In this document: piece after piece, positions 8,618-17,103 of the stretch
How positions within the stretch are numbered: position 1 is the stretch's first letter
Layout: each line of letters opens with the position of its first letter
Assembly (NCBI GenBank): GCA_900752215.1
Contig: CAADUO010000049.1
Coordinates: 1-44,752, forward strand
Origin: an uncultured Collinsella sp.
Lineage (GTDB): Bacteria; Actinomycetota; Coriobacteriia; Coriobacteriales; Coriobacteriaceae
DNA: 44,752 nucleotides
Direction: 5' to 3'
The notes under the pieces: generated by a model
What the model was told of the DNA's origin: nothing
Databases searched by the model: none
Seen by the model: the letters and a program-made list of their open reading frames with translations, nothing else
Made by a program: the position numbers and the translations under genes

Positions 8618-9391
8618 CTACATCGCCATTCCGCCGTCAACGCGTACAACCTCGCCCGTAATGTAGGAAGCCGCATCGCTCGCCAAAAAGCGCACCACGC
8701 CGGCCACTTCCTCGGGGCGCGCCATGCGCTTAAGGGGAATCTGCTCCTCGGTTGCCGCACGAACCTTTTCCGAAAGCTTTGCCGTCATATCTGTCTCGAC
8801 AAACCCGGGGGCGACCGCGTTCACTCGTACGCCGCGGGGCGCAAGCTCGCGCGCCACCGCCTTGGTCAGGCCGATCACGCCCGCCTTGGAGGCAGCATAG
8901 TTGGCTTGCCCGGCATTGCCCATCAGGCCCACGACCGAGCTCATGTTGACGACGCAACCGCCGCGCTGGCGCATAAAGGTCTTGGTGAGCGCGCGCGTCG
9001 TGTTAAACGTGCCTTTAAGATTGACATCGAGCACGCGGTCGAAGGCGTCATCGCCCATGCGCATGAGCAGGCCATCGCGGGTGATGCCGGCGTTGTTGAC
9101 GAGCGCCCAAATGGAGCCAAAGTCGTTGAGGACCGTTTCCACGCACGCGTTGACGGCAGCGGGATCGGCCACGTCGCATTGATATGCGCGTGCCGTAGCG
9201 CCAGCCGCCTCGCAGGCTTCGCACGTCTCGCGCGCCGCATCGACGCTACCGGCATAGACGACGGCGATATCAAAGCCGTCCTCCGCCAGACCGACAGCGC
9301 AGGCGCGGCCGATACCCCGCGAGCCGCCCGTGACCAGTGCCACGCGACGTGAGTCGTTGCGCTCGAGCGCGCCGTTGTTCAAGTTGCCCAT
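8618..9391 (-). CDS. fabG: 3-oxoacyl-ACP reductase FabG
   Basis: A 257-residue short-chain dehydrogenase that reduces 3-oxoacyl-ACP with NADPH. The cofactor loop TGGSRGIG is at residues 21-28, NNAGITRDGLL follows, and the catalytic Ser-Tyr-Lys set is visible in NMSSVVG and NYAASKAG. A 12-residue N-terminal extension (MGNLNNGALERN) precedes the usual start. The ATG is supported by AAAGGA seven bases upstream, and no later start has a comparable site. It lies between fabD and fabF as expected of the pathway operon. Confidence 0.95.
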   Translation of the reverse strand: MGNLNNGALERNDSRRVALVTGGSRGIGRACAVGLAEDGFDIAVVYAGSVDAARETCEACEAAGATARAYQCDVADPAAVNACVETVLNDFGSIWALVNNAGITRDGLLMRMGDDAFDRVLDVNLKGTFNTTRALTKTFMRQRGGCVVNMSSVVGLMGNAGQANYAASKAGVIGLTKAVARELAPRGVRVNAVAPGFVETDMTAKLSEKVRAATEEQIPLKRMARPEEVAGVVRFLASDAASYITGEVVRVDGGMAM

Positions 9392-9421
9392 GTCATTCCT
9401 TTCGGGTTACAGCCCTGTGGA

Positions 9422-10348
9422 CTATGCGAGCTCATCGGCAATAGCTGCGACCTGCTCGGCCGTTTCGCACGAATACACGCAAACGTCACTCAGCGTACGT
9501 TTGACCAGGCCCGACAGCGTTTTGCCGGGGCCGACCTCAATAAACGTGTCGATGCCCTGATCCTGCAAAGCATGCAGCGTGTCGACCCAGCGAACGGCAT
9601 GACTCACCTGGTTGGCCAAGACATCCGATGCCGCTCGCGGGTCCGCCGGATAGGGCGCCGCTGTCATATTTGCCATGACCGGAATCAGCAGCGGAGACGG
9701 CGCGTGGCCGGCTTGGATATACGTCACCAGCCCCTCAGTCGCCTCGGCCATATAGGGGCTATGAAATGCACCCGACACCGCGACTTTCATAGCGCGGCCG
9801 CCAGCCTCTTTTACGAGGACGTCGAGCTCCTGCAGCGCCTCGGGCGCTCCGGCAACAACTGTCTGCTGCGGGCTGTTGTAGTTGACCGGCCAGCAGTCCT
9901 CGCCGGCCTGTGCAGCCAGGTTCTCGACTTGCGCCGCATCGAGCTTGATGACGGCGCGCATGCCGCCCGGATGGCGCTCGGCAGCCGCGACCATCAGCGC
10001 GGCGCGCTCGCACACGAGCTCAAAGCCCGCTCGCGTATCGAATGCCCCCGCAAAGGTGAGCGCGGCAACCTCGCCAAGCGAAAAACCCGCACAGGCGGCA
10101 GGCACCACGCCGCGCTCACGCAGGGCGGCAGCCGCTGCCAGGTCGTGAATGAACACGCACGGCTGCGTATTCTCGGTCTGAGAGAGCTCCTCCTTCGAGG
10201 CGTTCCGGCACTGCTCGCTGGTCCCCGGGCGCACCTCGTCGGCAACGGCGAACACCTCGGCGGCCGCCGGCGATGCCTCGATCAGGTCGACGCCCATCGC
10301 AGGGTGCTGGGCGCCCTGGCCGGCAAACAGAAACGCTACGCTACCCAT
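9422..10348 (-). CDS. fabD: Malonyl-CoA:ACP S-malonyltransferase
   Basis: A 308-residue acyltransferase that loads malonyl groups onto ACP. The N-terminal LFAGQGAQ motif and the nucleophile elbow CAGFSLGEV with Ser90 are typical. The first 13 bases overlap the end of fabK, so translation is probably coupled. The malonyl-binding arginine is expected in the VCERAALM block, which is present. Length matches FabD (about 309). Confidence 0.95.
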   Translation of the reverse strand: MGSVAFLFAGQGAQHPAMGVDLIEASPAAAEVFAVADEVRPGTSEQCRNASKEELSQTENTQPCVFIHDLAAAAALRERGVVPAACAGFSLGEVAALTFAGAFDTRAGFELVCERAALMVAAAERHPGGMRAVIKLDAAQVENLAAQAGEDCWPVNYNSPQQTVVAGAPEALQELDVLVKEAGGRAMKVAVSGAFHSPYMAEATEGLVTYIQAGHAPSPLLIPVMANMTAAPYPADPRAASDVLANQVSHAVRWVDTLHALQDQGIDTFIEVGPGKTLSGLVKRTLSDVCVYSCETAEQVAAIADELA

Positions 10349-11280
10349 GCGGACGCACCCTTCAGGACATGCTCGGCGCCATCGACCAGGTCGTCAACGA
10401 TTTCACGTGCACTCTGGCGCTCGTTGACCATGCCAGCAATCTGTCCACACAAAAACGAACCCTCTTCGTAGTTGCCGTCCTTGGCGGCCTTACGCAGCGC
10501 ACCGGTTCCCATAGCACCGAGCTCCTCGGCACTCGCGCCGGAACCCTCGCTCTTGGCATAGGCGTTGGTGAAGGGGCTCTTGAGGGCGCGCACTGGATGT
10601 CCCGTCGAGCGACCGGTCGCACGCGTCGAAGTGTCGTTGGCCTTCAGGACCATCTCTTTGTATTGCTCCGAGACGGTGCACTCGTCTGCGACCAGAAAGC
10701 GCGTACCCACTTGCACGCCTTCGGCGCCCAGCATAAAGGCGGCCGCCACGCCGCGGCCGTCGGCAATACCGCCGGCGGCCACAACGGGAATGTCGACCGC
10801 ATCGACGACCTGCGGCACCAGTGCCATCGTCGAGGTCTCGCCAATATGGCCGCCCGATTCGGTACCCTCGGCAACAACCGCCGTGGCTCCACGACGTGCC
10901 ACGAGGCGCGCCAGCGCCACCGAGGCAACGACCGGGATGACCTTGATGTCCGCCTCGTTCCACGCCTTCATGTACTTGGCGGGATTGCCGGCGCCCGTCA
11001 CGACGACCGGCACCCGCTCGTCAATCACGACCTGCGCGACCTCGTCGGCAAACGGGCTCATGAGCATGACGTTGACGCCAAAGGGCTTATCCGTCCTGGC
11101 GCGCAGCTCATGAATCTGGTCGCGAAGCCAGTTGGCATCGGCGTTCATGGCCGCGATGATGCCTAAGCCACCCGCCTCGGACACTGCGGACGCCAGCGAG
11201 GCATCGGCAATCCAGGCCATACCGCCCTGGAACACAGGCTTTTCGATGCCGAGCAGATCGCAGAGAGGAGTCTTGAGCAT
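10336..11280 (-). CDS. fabK: Enoyl-ACP reductase II (FMN-dependent)
   Basis: A 314-residue flavoprotein of the nitronate monooxygenase-like fold that carries out the last reduction of the elongation cycle. Family features are PVFQGGMAWIAD at the N terminus, SEAGGLGIIAA, TGAGNPAKY, EGTESGGHIGE and AAGGIADGRGVAAA, which form the FMN phosphate and substrate sites. No FabI or FabL gene lies in this operon, so FabK is likely the main enoyl reductase. FabK enzymes are insensitive to triclosan. The gene starts 2 bases after acpP and overlaps fabD. Confidence 0.95.
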   Translation of the reverse strand: MLKTPLCDLLGIEKPVFQGGMAWIADASLASAVSEAGGLGIIAAMNADANWLRDQIHELRARTDKPFGVNVMLMSPFADEVAQVVIDERVPVVVTGAGNPAKYMKAWNEADIKVIPVVASVALARLVARRGATAVVAEGTESGGHIGETSTMALVPQVVDAVDIPVVAAGGIADGRGVAAAFMLGAEGVQVGTRFLVADECTVSEQYKEMVLKANDTSTRATGRSTGHPVRALKSPFTNAYAKSEGSGASAEELGAMGTGALRKAAKDGNYEEGSFLCGQIAGMVNERQSAREIVDDLVDGAEHVLKGASAWVA

Positions 11281-11282
11281 CT

Positions 11283-11519
11283 CTACTTCTCCAATGCCGC
11301 CTCGACCGTATCGGCGAACTCGCCGACCGTCTTGGGGTTCTCCTCGGTATCGAGCTGAATGCCAAACTCGTCCTCGACGGCGACGAGGATCTCGACGGTA
11401 CCCAGACTGTCGAGACCAATCTCCTCGAGCGTGGACTCGGGCTTCATCTCGACATCGTCAAGACCGGCGGTCTCGCGGATAACGTCGCAAACGCGCTCGA
11501 AGGTCTTCTGATCTGCCAT
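11283..11519 (-). CDS. acpP: Acyl carrier protein
   Basis: A 78-residue acidic four-helix carrier protein. The phosphopantetheine site is Ser38 in GLDSLGTVE, with the usual DSL motif. The sequence is otherwise typical, including EIGLDSL and FGIQLD. The ATG follows GGAGAACTACC. It is the second gene of the operon, 49 bases after fabH, placing the carrier next to the enzymes that load it. Confidence 0.97.
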   Translation of the reverse strand: MADQKTFERVCDVIRETAGLDDVEMKPESTLEEIGLDSLGTVEILVAVEDEFGIQLDTEENPKTVGEFADTVEAALEK

Positions 11520-11568
11520 GGTAGTTCTCCTTTGTTTGTGCCCTAGGGGCGTTTTTTCCTATGTGCAG

Positions 11569-12528
11569 CTACTTCCAACGAAGCAGATAGCCACCTATAT
11601 CCAGGCCGGCGCCAAATCCAACGAGGGCGATAGTGTCGCCCGCATTTAGTGCGTCGGTACGTGCCAGCCGGTCAAGCGCAAAGGGAATGCAGGCGCTCGA
11701 AATGTTGCCGGTCTCGCACAGCGTTCGAACCACGCGCTCGTCTGGCACGCCGAGGCGCTTGACCGCCTGACTCAGGATTCGTTCGTTAGCCTGATGGAAT
11801 ACAAAATGATCGATGTCTTCGACCGAAATGCCCACATCGCTCGCAAGCTTATGGACCGTGTCGCAGATGGCGTTGACGCCGAACTTGAACACGCGGCGGC
11901 CATTCATGGACAGCACGCTCGCACTATCTGTGGAAGCCTTAAACGGCGAGGTGCCGACCAGACCGGGAACGCGCAACGTCTCGACGTCGGGCGCCGTCGA
12001 AAGCTCAACGGCAAGGGGGCTGTCTCCCCCAGCCTCAATCACTGCAGCGCCTGCCCCATCGCCAAAGAGCACGCAGGTGGCACGGTCGGTCCAGTCGAGC
12101 GCGCGCGTCATCTGCTCGGCAGCAACGACAAGCACGCGCTCGGCACGACCGCGAGCGATATAGCCCTCGGCGACATCGAGCGCAAACACGAAGCCGGCGC
12201 AGGCCGCCGAGACATCGAAGGCAGGGCACGTCGCGCCTAGTCGCTCAGCAACGGCACACGCCTCAGCGGGAACAAGGTGGTCACCCGTCGTCGTCGAGCA
12301 GACGATCAGATCAAGCTGGCTCGCGTCGATTCCGGACACCTGGAGTGCCCGCTCGCTCGCCGCTACAGCAAGGTCGTCAAGTGACTCGATGGTGCAGACG
12401 TGGCGGCTCTTGATACCTGTGCGGGTAAAAATCCACTCATCCGAGGTATCGAGGAACTCAGACAGCTCGTCATTGGAAACACTGCGTTCAGGAAGCGCCG
12501 AGCCTGTTCCAAGAATCGTGAAACCCAT
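11569..12528 (-). CDS. fabH: Beta-ketoacyl-ACP synthase III
   Basis: A 319-residue initiating condensing enzyme that joins an acyl-CoA primer with malonyl-ACP. The catalytic Cys110 lies in DVSAACAGF, the histidine in FVFHQANERI, and the asparagine in ETGNISSACIP. The primer preference (acetyl or branched) cannot be read from this. The frame is open further upstream, but ATG 12528 has a perfect AAAGGAGG six to seven bases before it. It is the first gene of the long fatty acid operon; its leader contains two palindromic sites (12547 and 12595). Confidence 0.96.
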   Translation of the reverse strand: MGFTILGTGSALPERSVSNDELSEFLDTSDEWIFTRTGIKSRHVCTIESLDDLAVAASERALQVSGIDASQLDLIVCSTTTGDHLVPAEACAVAERLGATCPAFDVSAACAGFVFALDVAEGYIARGRAERVLVVAAEQMTRALDWTDRATCVLFGDGAGAAVIEAGGDSPLAVELSTAPDVETLRVPGLVGTSPFKASTDSASVLSMNGRRVFKFGVNAICDTVHKLASDVGISVEDIDHFVFHQANERILSQAVKRLGVPDERVVRTLCETGNISSACIPFALDRLARTDALNAGDTIALVGFGAGLDIGGYLLRWK

Positions 12529-12546
12529 CACTAACCTCCTTTGAGT

Positions 12547-12562
12547 TGTTGACGTGTTTACA
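12547..12562. promoter_or_regulatory. Candidate operator 1 of the fab operon
   Basis: TGTTGACGTGTTTACA is an imperfect inverted repeat of the form TGTTRAC-N2-GTYWACA. It lies 19 bases upstream of the fabH start, just before the ribosome site. A near-identical second copy lies 48 bases away at 12595. The spacing and symmetry suggest binding sites for a dimeric repressor; the regulator is not in the window. Confidence 0.55.
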
Positions 12563-12594
12563 TCGACCAAGAGAGGATAGCGCATTTTAGTCGT

Positions 12595-12610
12595 TGTTGA
12601 CGTGTTAACA
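12595..12610. promoter_or_regulatory. Candidate operator 2 of the fab operon
   Basis: TGTTGACGTGTTAACA is the better palindrome of the pair, with one mismatch between its half-sites TGTTGAC and GTTAACA. The two copies share the longer string GTTGTTGACGTGTT. It lies between fabH and birA and could affect both. A smaller inverted repeat, TTGTC-N7-GACAA, follows at 12617-12633. Confidence 0.55.
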
Positions 12611-12704
12611 TTAAATTGTCCAAATGCGACAAAGGCTTCACATTGTGTCTGTCTCTCGACTCCATTGCGTTATTCACTTATCCATTAAGGAGGTAGCAGC
12701 CGTT

Positions 12705-13481
12705 ATGGATGCCAAATTAACAATAGTCGACGTAACCGGATCGACCAACGATGACCTGCTCGAAGCAGGAAAACAGGGAGCGCCGCACGGCACAGGACTT
12801 GCCGCCCGGGCTCAGACAGCAGGACGCGGCCGGCGCGGCCACAAGTGGGATTCAACCGCCGGCAACCTATTGCTTTCGATTGTCCTGCGTCCTTGCGTCA
12901 ATACTGCAAAGTACTCTGGTCTTGCCGCCGTCAGCGGCCTAGCGGTGCTCAAGGCGCTCGAAAAGCAGGGACTTGCAATGGAGATTGGCCTCAAATGGCC
13001 CAACGACCTGGTCGCGCGAGGACGCAAGCTCGGCGGCATTCTGGTCGAAGCCGCACGCGACAACGAAGGCAACCCCTTTGCGGTCTGCGGCATCGGCGTC
13101 AACGTGAACTATGTGCCCGCGGAGGTTCCCGATGGCGGCCTGCCGGCAATCGGCTTGTCAGACCTCAACGAGAACGTTCCCGCCGTCGATGTGCTACTCA
13201 AGGAGGTCTATCACGCCGTCGTAAACGCTGTGGACGCGTGGGCAGATCTGCTCAACGCCATGGAAGAAAACGCCGGTCCGCTCGCGCCCGTCCACGACGA
13301 ATATATCGCTCACCTCAATTGGCTCGGGAAGCACGTTATCGCCCGCTCCCCCGCTGGAGACGAGCAGGCGCGAGGCATATTTAGAACGGTCGACGATTGC
13401 GGCCGCGCAAGCATTGAGACCGAGAGCGGCTTGTGCGTCTTCCACTTCGAAGAAGCGTCCTTGCGCCCCCTGAGCGAATAG
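12705..13481 (+). CDS. birA: Biotin--[acetyl-CoA carboxylase] ligase
   Basis: A 258-residue class I biotin protein ligase that adenylates biotin and attaches it to the AccB lysine. The substrate loop GRGRRGHKWDS and the catalytic LKWPNDL are present, followed by the LGGILVEA strand and a C-terminal SH3-like domain. There is no N-terminal helix-turn-helix, so unlike E. coli BirA it should not repress transcription. ATG 12705 follows AAGGAGGT by ten bases; the frame is open upstream but without support. It is divergent from the fab operon that encodes its substrate. Confidence 0.95.
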   Translation: MDAKLTIVDVTGSTNDDLLEAGKQGAPHGTGLAARAQTAGRGRRGHKWDSTAGNLLLSIVLRPCVNTAKYSGLAAVSGLAVLKALEKQGLAMEIGLKWPNDLVARGRKLGGILVEAARDNEGNPFAVCGIGVNVNYVPAEVPDGGLPAIGLSDLNENVPAVDVLLKEVYHAVVNAVDAWADLLNAMEENAGPLAPVHDEYIAHLNWLGKHVIARSPAGDEQARGIFRTVDDCGRASIETESGLCVFHFEEASLRPLSE

Positions 13482-13535
13482 AACGCCGCAGCCGTCGGCT
13501 CGGCAGACAAATTCGCTATCCCAAAATCTAAACTC

Positions 13536-13577
13536 AAAACAAAAGGGCCCCGCTACCGTAATGGCAGCGAGGCCCTG
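13536..13577 (-). terminator. Terminator after rpsJ
   Basis: On the minus strand the stem AGGGCCtCGCT/AGCGgGGCCCT is followed by TTTTGTTTT. It ends the rpsL-rpsG-fusA-rpsJ transcript 21 bases after the rpsJ stop and shows that no further S10-operon genes follow. Confidence 0.85.
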
Positions 13578-13597
13578 TAAGCTATGAGCGATATCGC

Positions 13598-13906
13598 TTA
13601 GAGCTTGATGTCGATGTCGACGCCAGCGGGGAGGTCGAGACGCATGAGCGAATCAACGGTGCCCGAGGTGGGGTCGAGGATGTCGATGAGGCGCTTGTGA
13701 GTGCGCATCTCGAACTGCTCACGGGAGTCCTTGTTCACGTGCGGCGAGCGGATAACCGTGTACAGGTTGCGCTCGGTGGGCAGGGGGACAGGACCGGAAA
13801 CGCGAGCGCCGGTCTTCTGAGCGGTCTCGACGATGAGCTTCGCGGACTGATCGACGACCTCGTGATCATAGCCCTTGAGGCGAATGCGGATCTTCTGGGT
13901 AGCCAA
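13598..13906 (-). CDS. rpsJ: Ribosomal protein S10
   Basis: A 102-residue 30S protein, also the NusE partner in antitermination complexes. IRIRLKGYDHEVVDQSA, GPVPLPTERNLYTVIRSPHVNK and the C-terminal DLPAGVDIDIKL are typical. The start codon is TTG with GGAGG at ideal spacing. It lies 60 bases after fusA and is followed by a strong terminator, so it is the last gene of a str-type operon here instead of the first of the S10 operon. Confidence 0.97.
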   Translation of the reverse strand: MATQKIRIRLKGYDHEVVDQSAKLIVETAQKTGARVSGPVPLPTERNLYTVIRSPHVNKDSREQFEMRTHKRLIDILDPTSGTVDSLMRLDLPAGVDIDIKL

Positions 13907-13966
13907 CTTAAACCTCCAAAGAGTGCGAGAGATGTTCTCGCGGATTACGTAACAGGGAGCTCGAAC

Positions 13967-16066
13967 TTAGGCGTTCTTGCTCATGACCTCGTCCACGATG
14001 GACTTGGGCGCGGGCTCATAAGAGTCGAACTGCATCGTGTAGGATGCACGGCCCTGGGTCTGGGAGCGAAGGTCGGTAGCGTAACCGAACATCTCGCCCA
14101 GCGGCACCTTGGCACGGATGAGCTTGCTGTTCTTGCGATCCTCCATGCCCTCGATCTTGCCGCGGCGACCGGAGAGGTTGCCCATAACGTCGCCCATGTA
14201 CTGCTCGGGGGTCTCGACCTCGACAGCCATGATCGGCTCGAGCAGCTGCGGATCGGACTTCTTGAGGGCGTCCTTGATAGCCATGGAACCGGCGATCTTG
14301 AAGGCGGCCTCGGAGGAGTCGACCTCGTGGTAAGAACCATCGAACAGGGTGACCTTAACGTCGAGGACCGGGAAGCCGGCGATAACACCGGTGTTCAGGG
14401 CCTCCTGGATGCCCTTGTCGATGGACGGGATGTACTCCTTGGGCACGACGCCGCCGACGATAGCGTTGACGAACTCGTAGCCGAAGCCCTCCTCCATCTT
14501 CTCGAGCTTGATGACAGCGTGGCCGTACTGACCGCGACCGCCGGACTGACGGACGAACTTGCCCTCAGCCTTCTCGACGTCGTGACCAGCGGTCTCGCGG
14601 TAGGCAACCTGGGGCTTACCGACGTTAGCGTCAACCTTGAACTCGCGGAGCAGACGGTCGACGATGATCTCGAGGTGCAGCTCGCCCATGCCGGCGATGA
14701 TGGTCTGGCCGGTCTCGTGGTTGGTGGACACCTGGAAGGTCGGGTCCTCCTCGGCGAGCTTGGTCAGAGCCAGGGACATCTTGTCCTGCTCGGCCTTGGT
14801 CTTGGGCTCGATGGCAACGTCGATAACGGGCTTAGCGAACTCGATCTTCTCGAGGACGATCTCCTTGCCCTCGGCGCACAGGGTGTCACCGGTGGTGGAG
14901 TTCTTGAAGCCGACGCAAGCGACGATGTCGCCGGCGGCAGCGTCGTCACGGTCGATACGCTCGGCGGCGTTCATCTCGAGGATGCGGCCGAGGCGCTCGC
15001 GCTGACCGTTGGAAGCGTTGACCACGTAGGAGCCGGACTCGGCACGGCCGGAGTAAACGCGGACATAGGTGAGCTTACCGACGAACGGGTCGGTCATGAT
15101 CTTGAAGACCAGGCCGGAGAAGGGCTCGTCGAAGGAAGGATGACGCTGGATCTCCTCGCCGGTGTCCGGATCGGTACCGGTGACGGCCTCGACGTCGAGC
15201 GGGCTGGGCAGGTAGTCGACGACAGCGTCGAGCAGCTCCTGGACGCCCTTGTTCTTGTAGGCGGAGCCCACAAAGACGAGGTTGAGCTCGTTGGCCAGAA
15301 CGCCCTTGCGCAGAGCAGCCTTGAGCTCCTCGACGGTGAAGTCCTCCTCCATGAGGATCTTCTCCATGAGCTCGTCGTCAAAGCTGGCAGCAGCGTCGAG
15401 GAGCTCCTCGCGCTTGGTGGCAGCGATGTCGGCGAACTCAGCCGGGATCTCGTCCATCGGCTCGGGATAGGTCATGCCCTTGTCGTCGGCCTTGAAGTCC
15501 CAAGCAGTCATGGTGACGAGGTCGATGACGCCCCAGAAGTTGTCCTCGGCGCCCATCGGGACCTGAGCGGCCACGGCGTTGGCGTCGAGACGATCCTTCA
15601 TGGTCTCGATAGCGTTGAAGAAGTCAGCGCCCACGCGGTCATACTTGTTGATGAAGGCGATGCGGGGGACGTTGAAGGTAGAAGCCTGACGCCAAACGGT
15701 CTCAGACTGGGGCTGAACGCCGGCAACGGCATCGAAGACGGCGACAGCGCCATCGAGGACGCGCAGGCAGCGCTCGACCTCGGCGGTGAAGTCAACGTGG
15801 CCCGGGGTGTCGATGATCTGGATGCGGTAGTCGGTACCGTCCTTCTTCCAGAAGCACGTGGTAGCAGCGGAGGTAATGGTTACGCCGCGCTCCTGCTCCT
15901 GAACCATCCAGTCCATGGTGGCAGCGCCCTCATGGACCTCACCGATCTTGTGGGTCTTACCGGTGTAGTAAAGAATACGCTCGGTCGTGGTGGTCTTACC
16001 GGCATCGATGTGAGCCATGATGCCGATGTTACGGGTATCGGAAAGCTTGTACTTAGGCTTAGCCAT
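13967..16066 (-). CDS. fusA: Elongation factor G
   Basis: A 699-residue translational GTPase that drives translocation. The G1 motif AHIDAGKTTTTERIL, the switch region GVTITSAATT, DTPGHVDF (G3) and NKYD (G4) are all present, and domains II-V follow through DLRSQTQGRASYTM. Length is typical. The ATG follows AAGGAAC. It lies between rpsG and rpsJ; the tuf gene that often follows fusA is absent. A 795-codon antisense frame across it is a codon-bias shadow. Confidence 0.98.
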   Translation of the reverse strand: MAKPKYKLSDTRNIGIMAHIDAGKTTTTERILYYTGKTHKIGEVHEGAATMDWMVQEQERGVTITSAATTCFWKKDGTDYRIQIIDTPGHVDFTAEVERCLRVLDGAVAVFDAVAGVQPQSETVWRQASTFNVPRIAFINKYDRVGADFFNAIETMKDRLDANAVAAQVPMGAEDNFWGVIDLVTMTAWDFKADDKGMTYPEPMDEIPAEFADIAATKREELLDAAASFDDELMEKILMEEDFTVEELKAALRKGVLANELNLVFVGSAYKNKGVQELLDAVVDYLPSPLDVEAVTGTDPDTGEEIQRHPSFDEPFSGLVFKIMTDPFVGKLTYVRVYSGRAESGSYVVNASNGQRERLGRILEMNAAERIDRDDAAAGDIVACVGFKNSTTGDTLCAEGKEIVLEKIEFAKPVIDVAIEPKTKAEQDKMSLALTKLAEEDPTFQVSTNHETGQTIIAGMGELHLEIIVDRLLREFKVDANVGKPQVAYRETAGHDVEKAEGKFVRQSGGRGQYGHAVIKLEKMEEGFGYEFVNAIVGGVVPKEYIPSIDKGIQEALNTGVIAGFPVLDVKVTLFDGSYHEVDSSEAAFKIAGSMAIKDALKKSDPQLLEPIMAVEVETPEQYMGDVMGNLSGRRGKIEGMEDRKNSKLIRAKVPLGEMFGYATDLRSQTQGRASYTMQFDSYEPAPKSIVDEVMSKNA

Positions 16067-16085
16067 GTTAGTTCCTTACCTTAAC

Positions 16086-16559
16086 TTACCAACGATAGTG
16101 AGAGAACGCGCGGTTGGCCTCGGCCATCTTGAAGACGTCCTCACGCTTCTTGACGGAAGCGCCCAGGCCGTTGGAAGCGTCGAGAATCTCGTTGGCGAGA
16201 CGCTCGGCCATGGTCTTCTCCTTGCGAGCGCGGGAGAAGTTGACGATCCAGCGGATACCCAGAGCGGTGGAACGACGGGAGTTGACCTCCATCGGGACCT
16301 GATAGGTAGCGCCACCGACACGCTTGGGCTTAACCTCGAGCGTGGGCTTGACGTTGTCCATAGCCTTCTTGAAGGTAGCGAGAGCGTCGCCACCCTCGGA
16401 CTTCTCGGCAACGATCTCGAAAGCGGTGTAAACGATGCGCTCAGCGGTGGCCTTCTTGCCGTCAAGAAGGACCTTGTTGATGAGCTGAGTCACCAGGCGG
16501 TTGTTGTAAACGGCGTCAGGCTGAACCTCACGACGATTAGCTGCTGCACGACGCGGCAT
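16086..16559 (-). CDS. rpsG: Ribosomal protein S7
   Basis: A 157-residue 30S head protein that nucleates 16S rRNA 3'-domain folding. MPRRAAANRREVQPD, the KKATAERIVY helix and the EDVFKMAEANRAFSHYRW C terminus match S7. The ATG follows AAGGAG. It is 19 bases upstream of fusA and 73 bases downstream of rpsL, in the normal str-operon order. Confidence 0.98.
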   Translation of the reverse strand: MPRRAAANRREVQPDAVYNNRLVTQLINKVLLDGKKATAERIVYTAFEIVAEKSEGGDALATFKKAMDNVKPTLEVKPKRVGGATYQVPMEVNSRRSTALGIRWIVNFSRARKEKTMAERLANEILDASNGLGASVKKREDVFKMAEANRAFSHYRW

Positions 16560-16632
16560 GTGAAATCTCCTTAAGTGTCTACCGTGCGGCGCTTAGGCGG
16601 CACACGGCGAAAGTATCAAAACGTTATCTGGC

Positions 16633-17010
16633 TTATTTAGCCTTGGGGCGCTTAGCACCGTACTTGGAACGGGCCTGCATACGGTTCTGGACCGGAGCAG
16701 CGTCGTAGGCGCCACGGATGACGTGATAACGGACACCAGGGAGGTCACGGACACGACCGCCGCGGACGAGCACGATGGAGTGCTCCTGCAGGTTGTGGCC
16801 CTCACCCGGGATGTAAGCAGTAACTTCGATGCCGTTGACAAGGCGAACACGGGCAACCTTACGAAGAGCCGAGTTCGGCTTCTTGGGGCTCGTGGTGAAG
16901 ACGCGGGTGCACACGCCGCGCTTCTGGGAGTTGTGCTGCAGAGCAGCGTTCTTGGACTTCTTGGGCACGGAACGACGGCCCTGGCGAACCAGCTGGTTAA
17001 TAGTAGGCAA
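16633..17010 (-). CDS. rpsL: Ribosomal protein S12
   Basis: A 125-residue decoding-centre protein. The TTSPKKPNSALRKVARV loop with Lys43 and Lys44 is conserved, but the second decoding loop reads GGRVRDLPGVR, with Arg at residue 88 where most bacteria have Lys. Lys-to-Arg at this position is a known streptomycin-resistance change in Mycobacterium tuberculosis and E. coli. The start codon is TTG, with AAGGAG six bases upstream. It is the first gene of the str-type operon. Confidence 0.97.
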   Translation of the reverse strand: MPTINQLVRQGRRSVPKKSKNAALQHNSQKRGVCTRVFTTSPKKPNSALRKVARVRLVNGIEVTAYIPGEGHNLQEHSIVLVRGGRVRDLPGVRYHVIRGAYDAAPVQNRMQARSKYGAKRPKAK

Positions 17011-17103
17011 AGCGTACTCCTTCTCGAATGATTCCAGCTTTCTGTAAAGTGCAACGGCTTGAATCGAGGGGTCAGCATCCCCCTACGAAACACGCAGTTC
17101 GAT

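Noticed and set aside
11530..11560. Terminator between fabH and acpP
   Set aside because: The small GCCC/GGGC stem has its T-run on the plus strand, opposite to the genes, so it would not stop the operon.
12624..12704. An N-terminal DNA-binding extension of BirA in the upstream open frame
   Set aside because: The extra 27 codons show no helix-turn-helix, lack a ribosome site and lie in the divergent control region.
13697..16084. A 795-codon open frame antisense to fusA
   Set aside because: Same cause; fusA is certain on the minus strand and the antisense protein has no recognisable domain.
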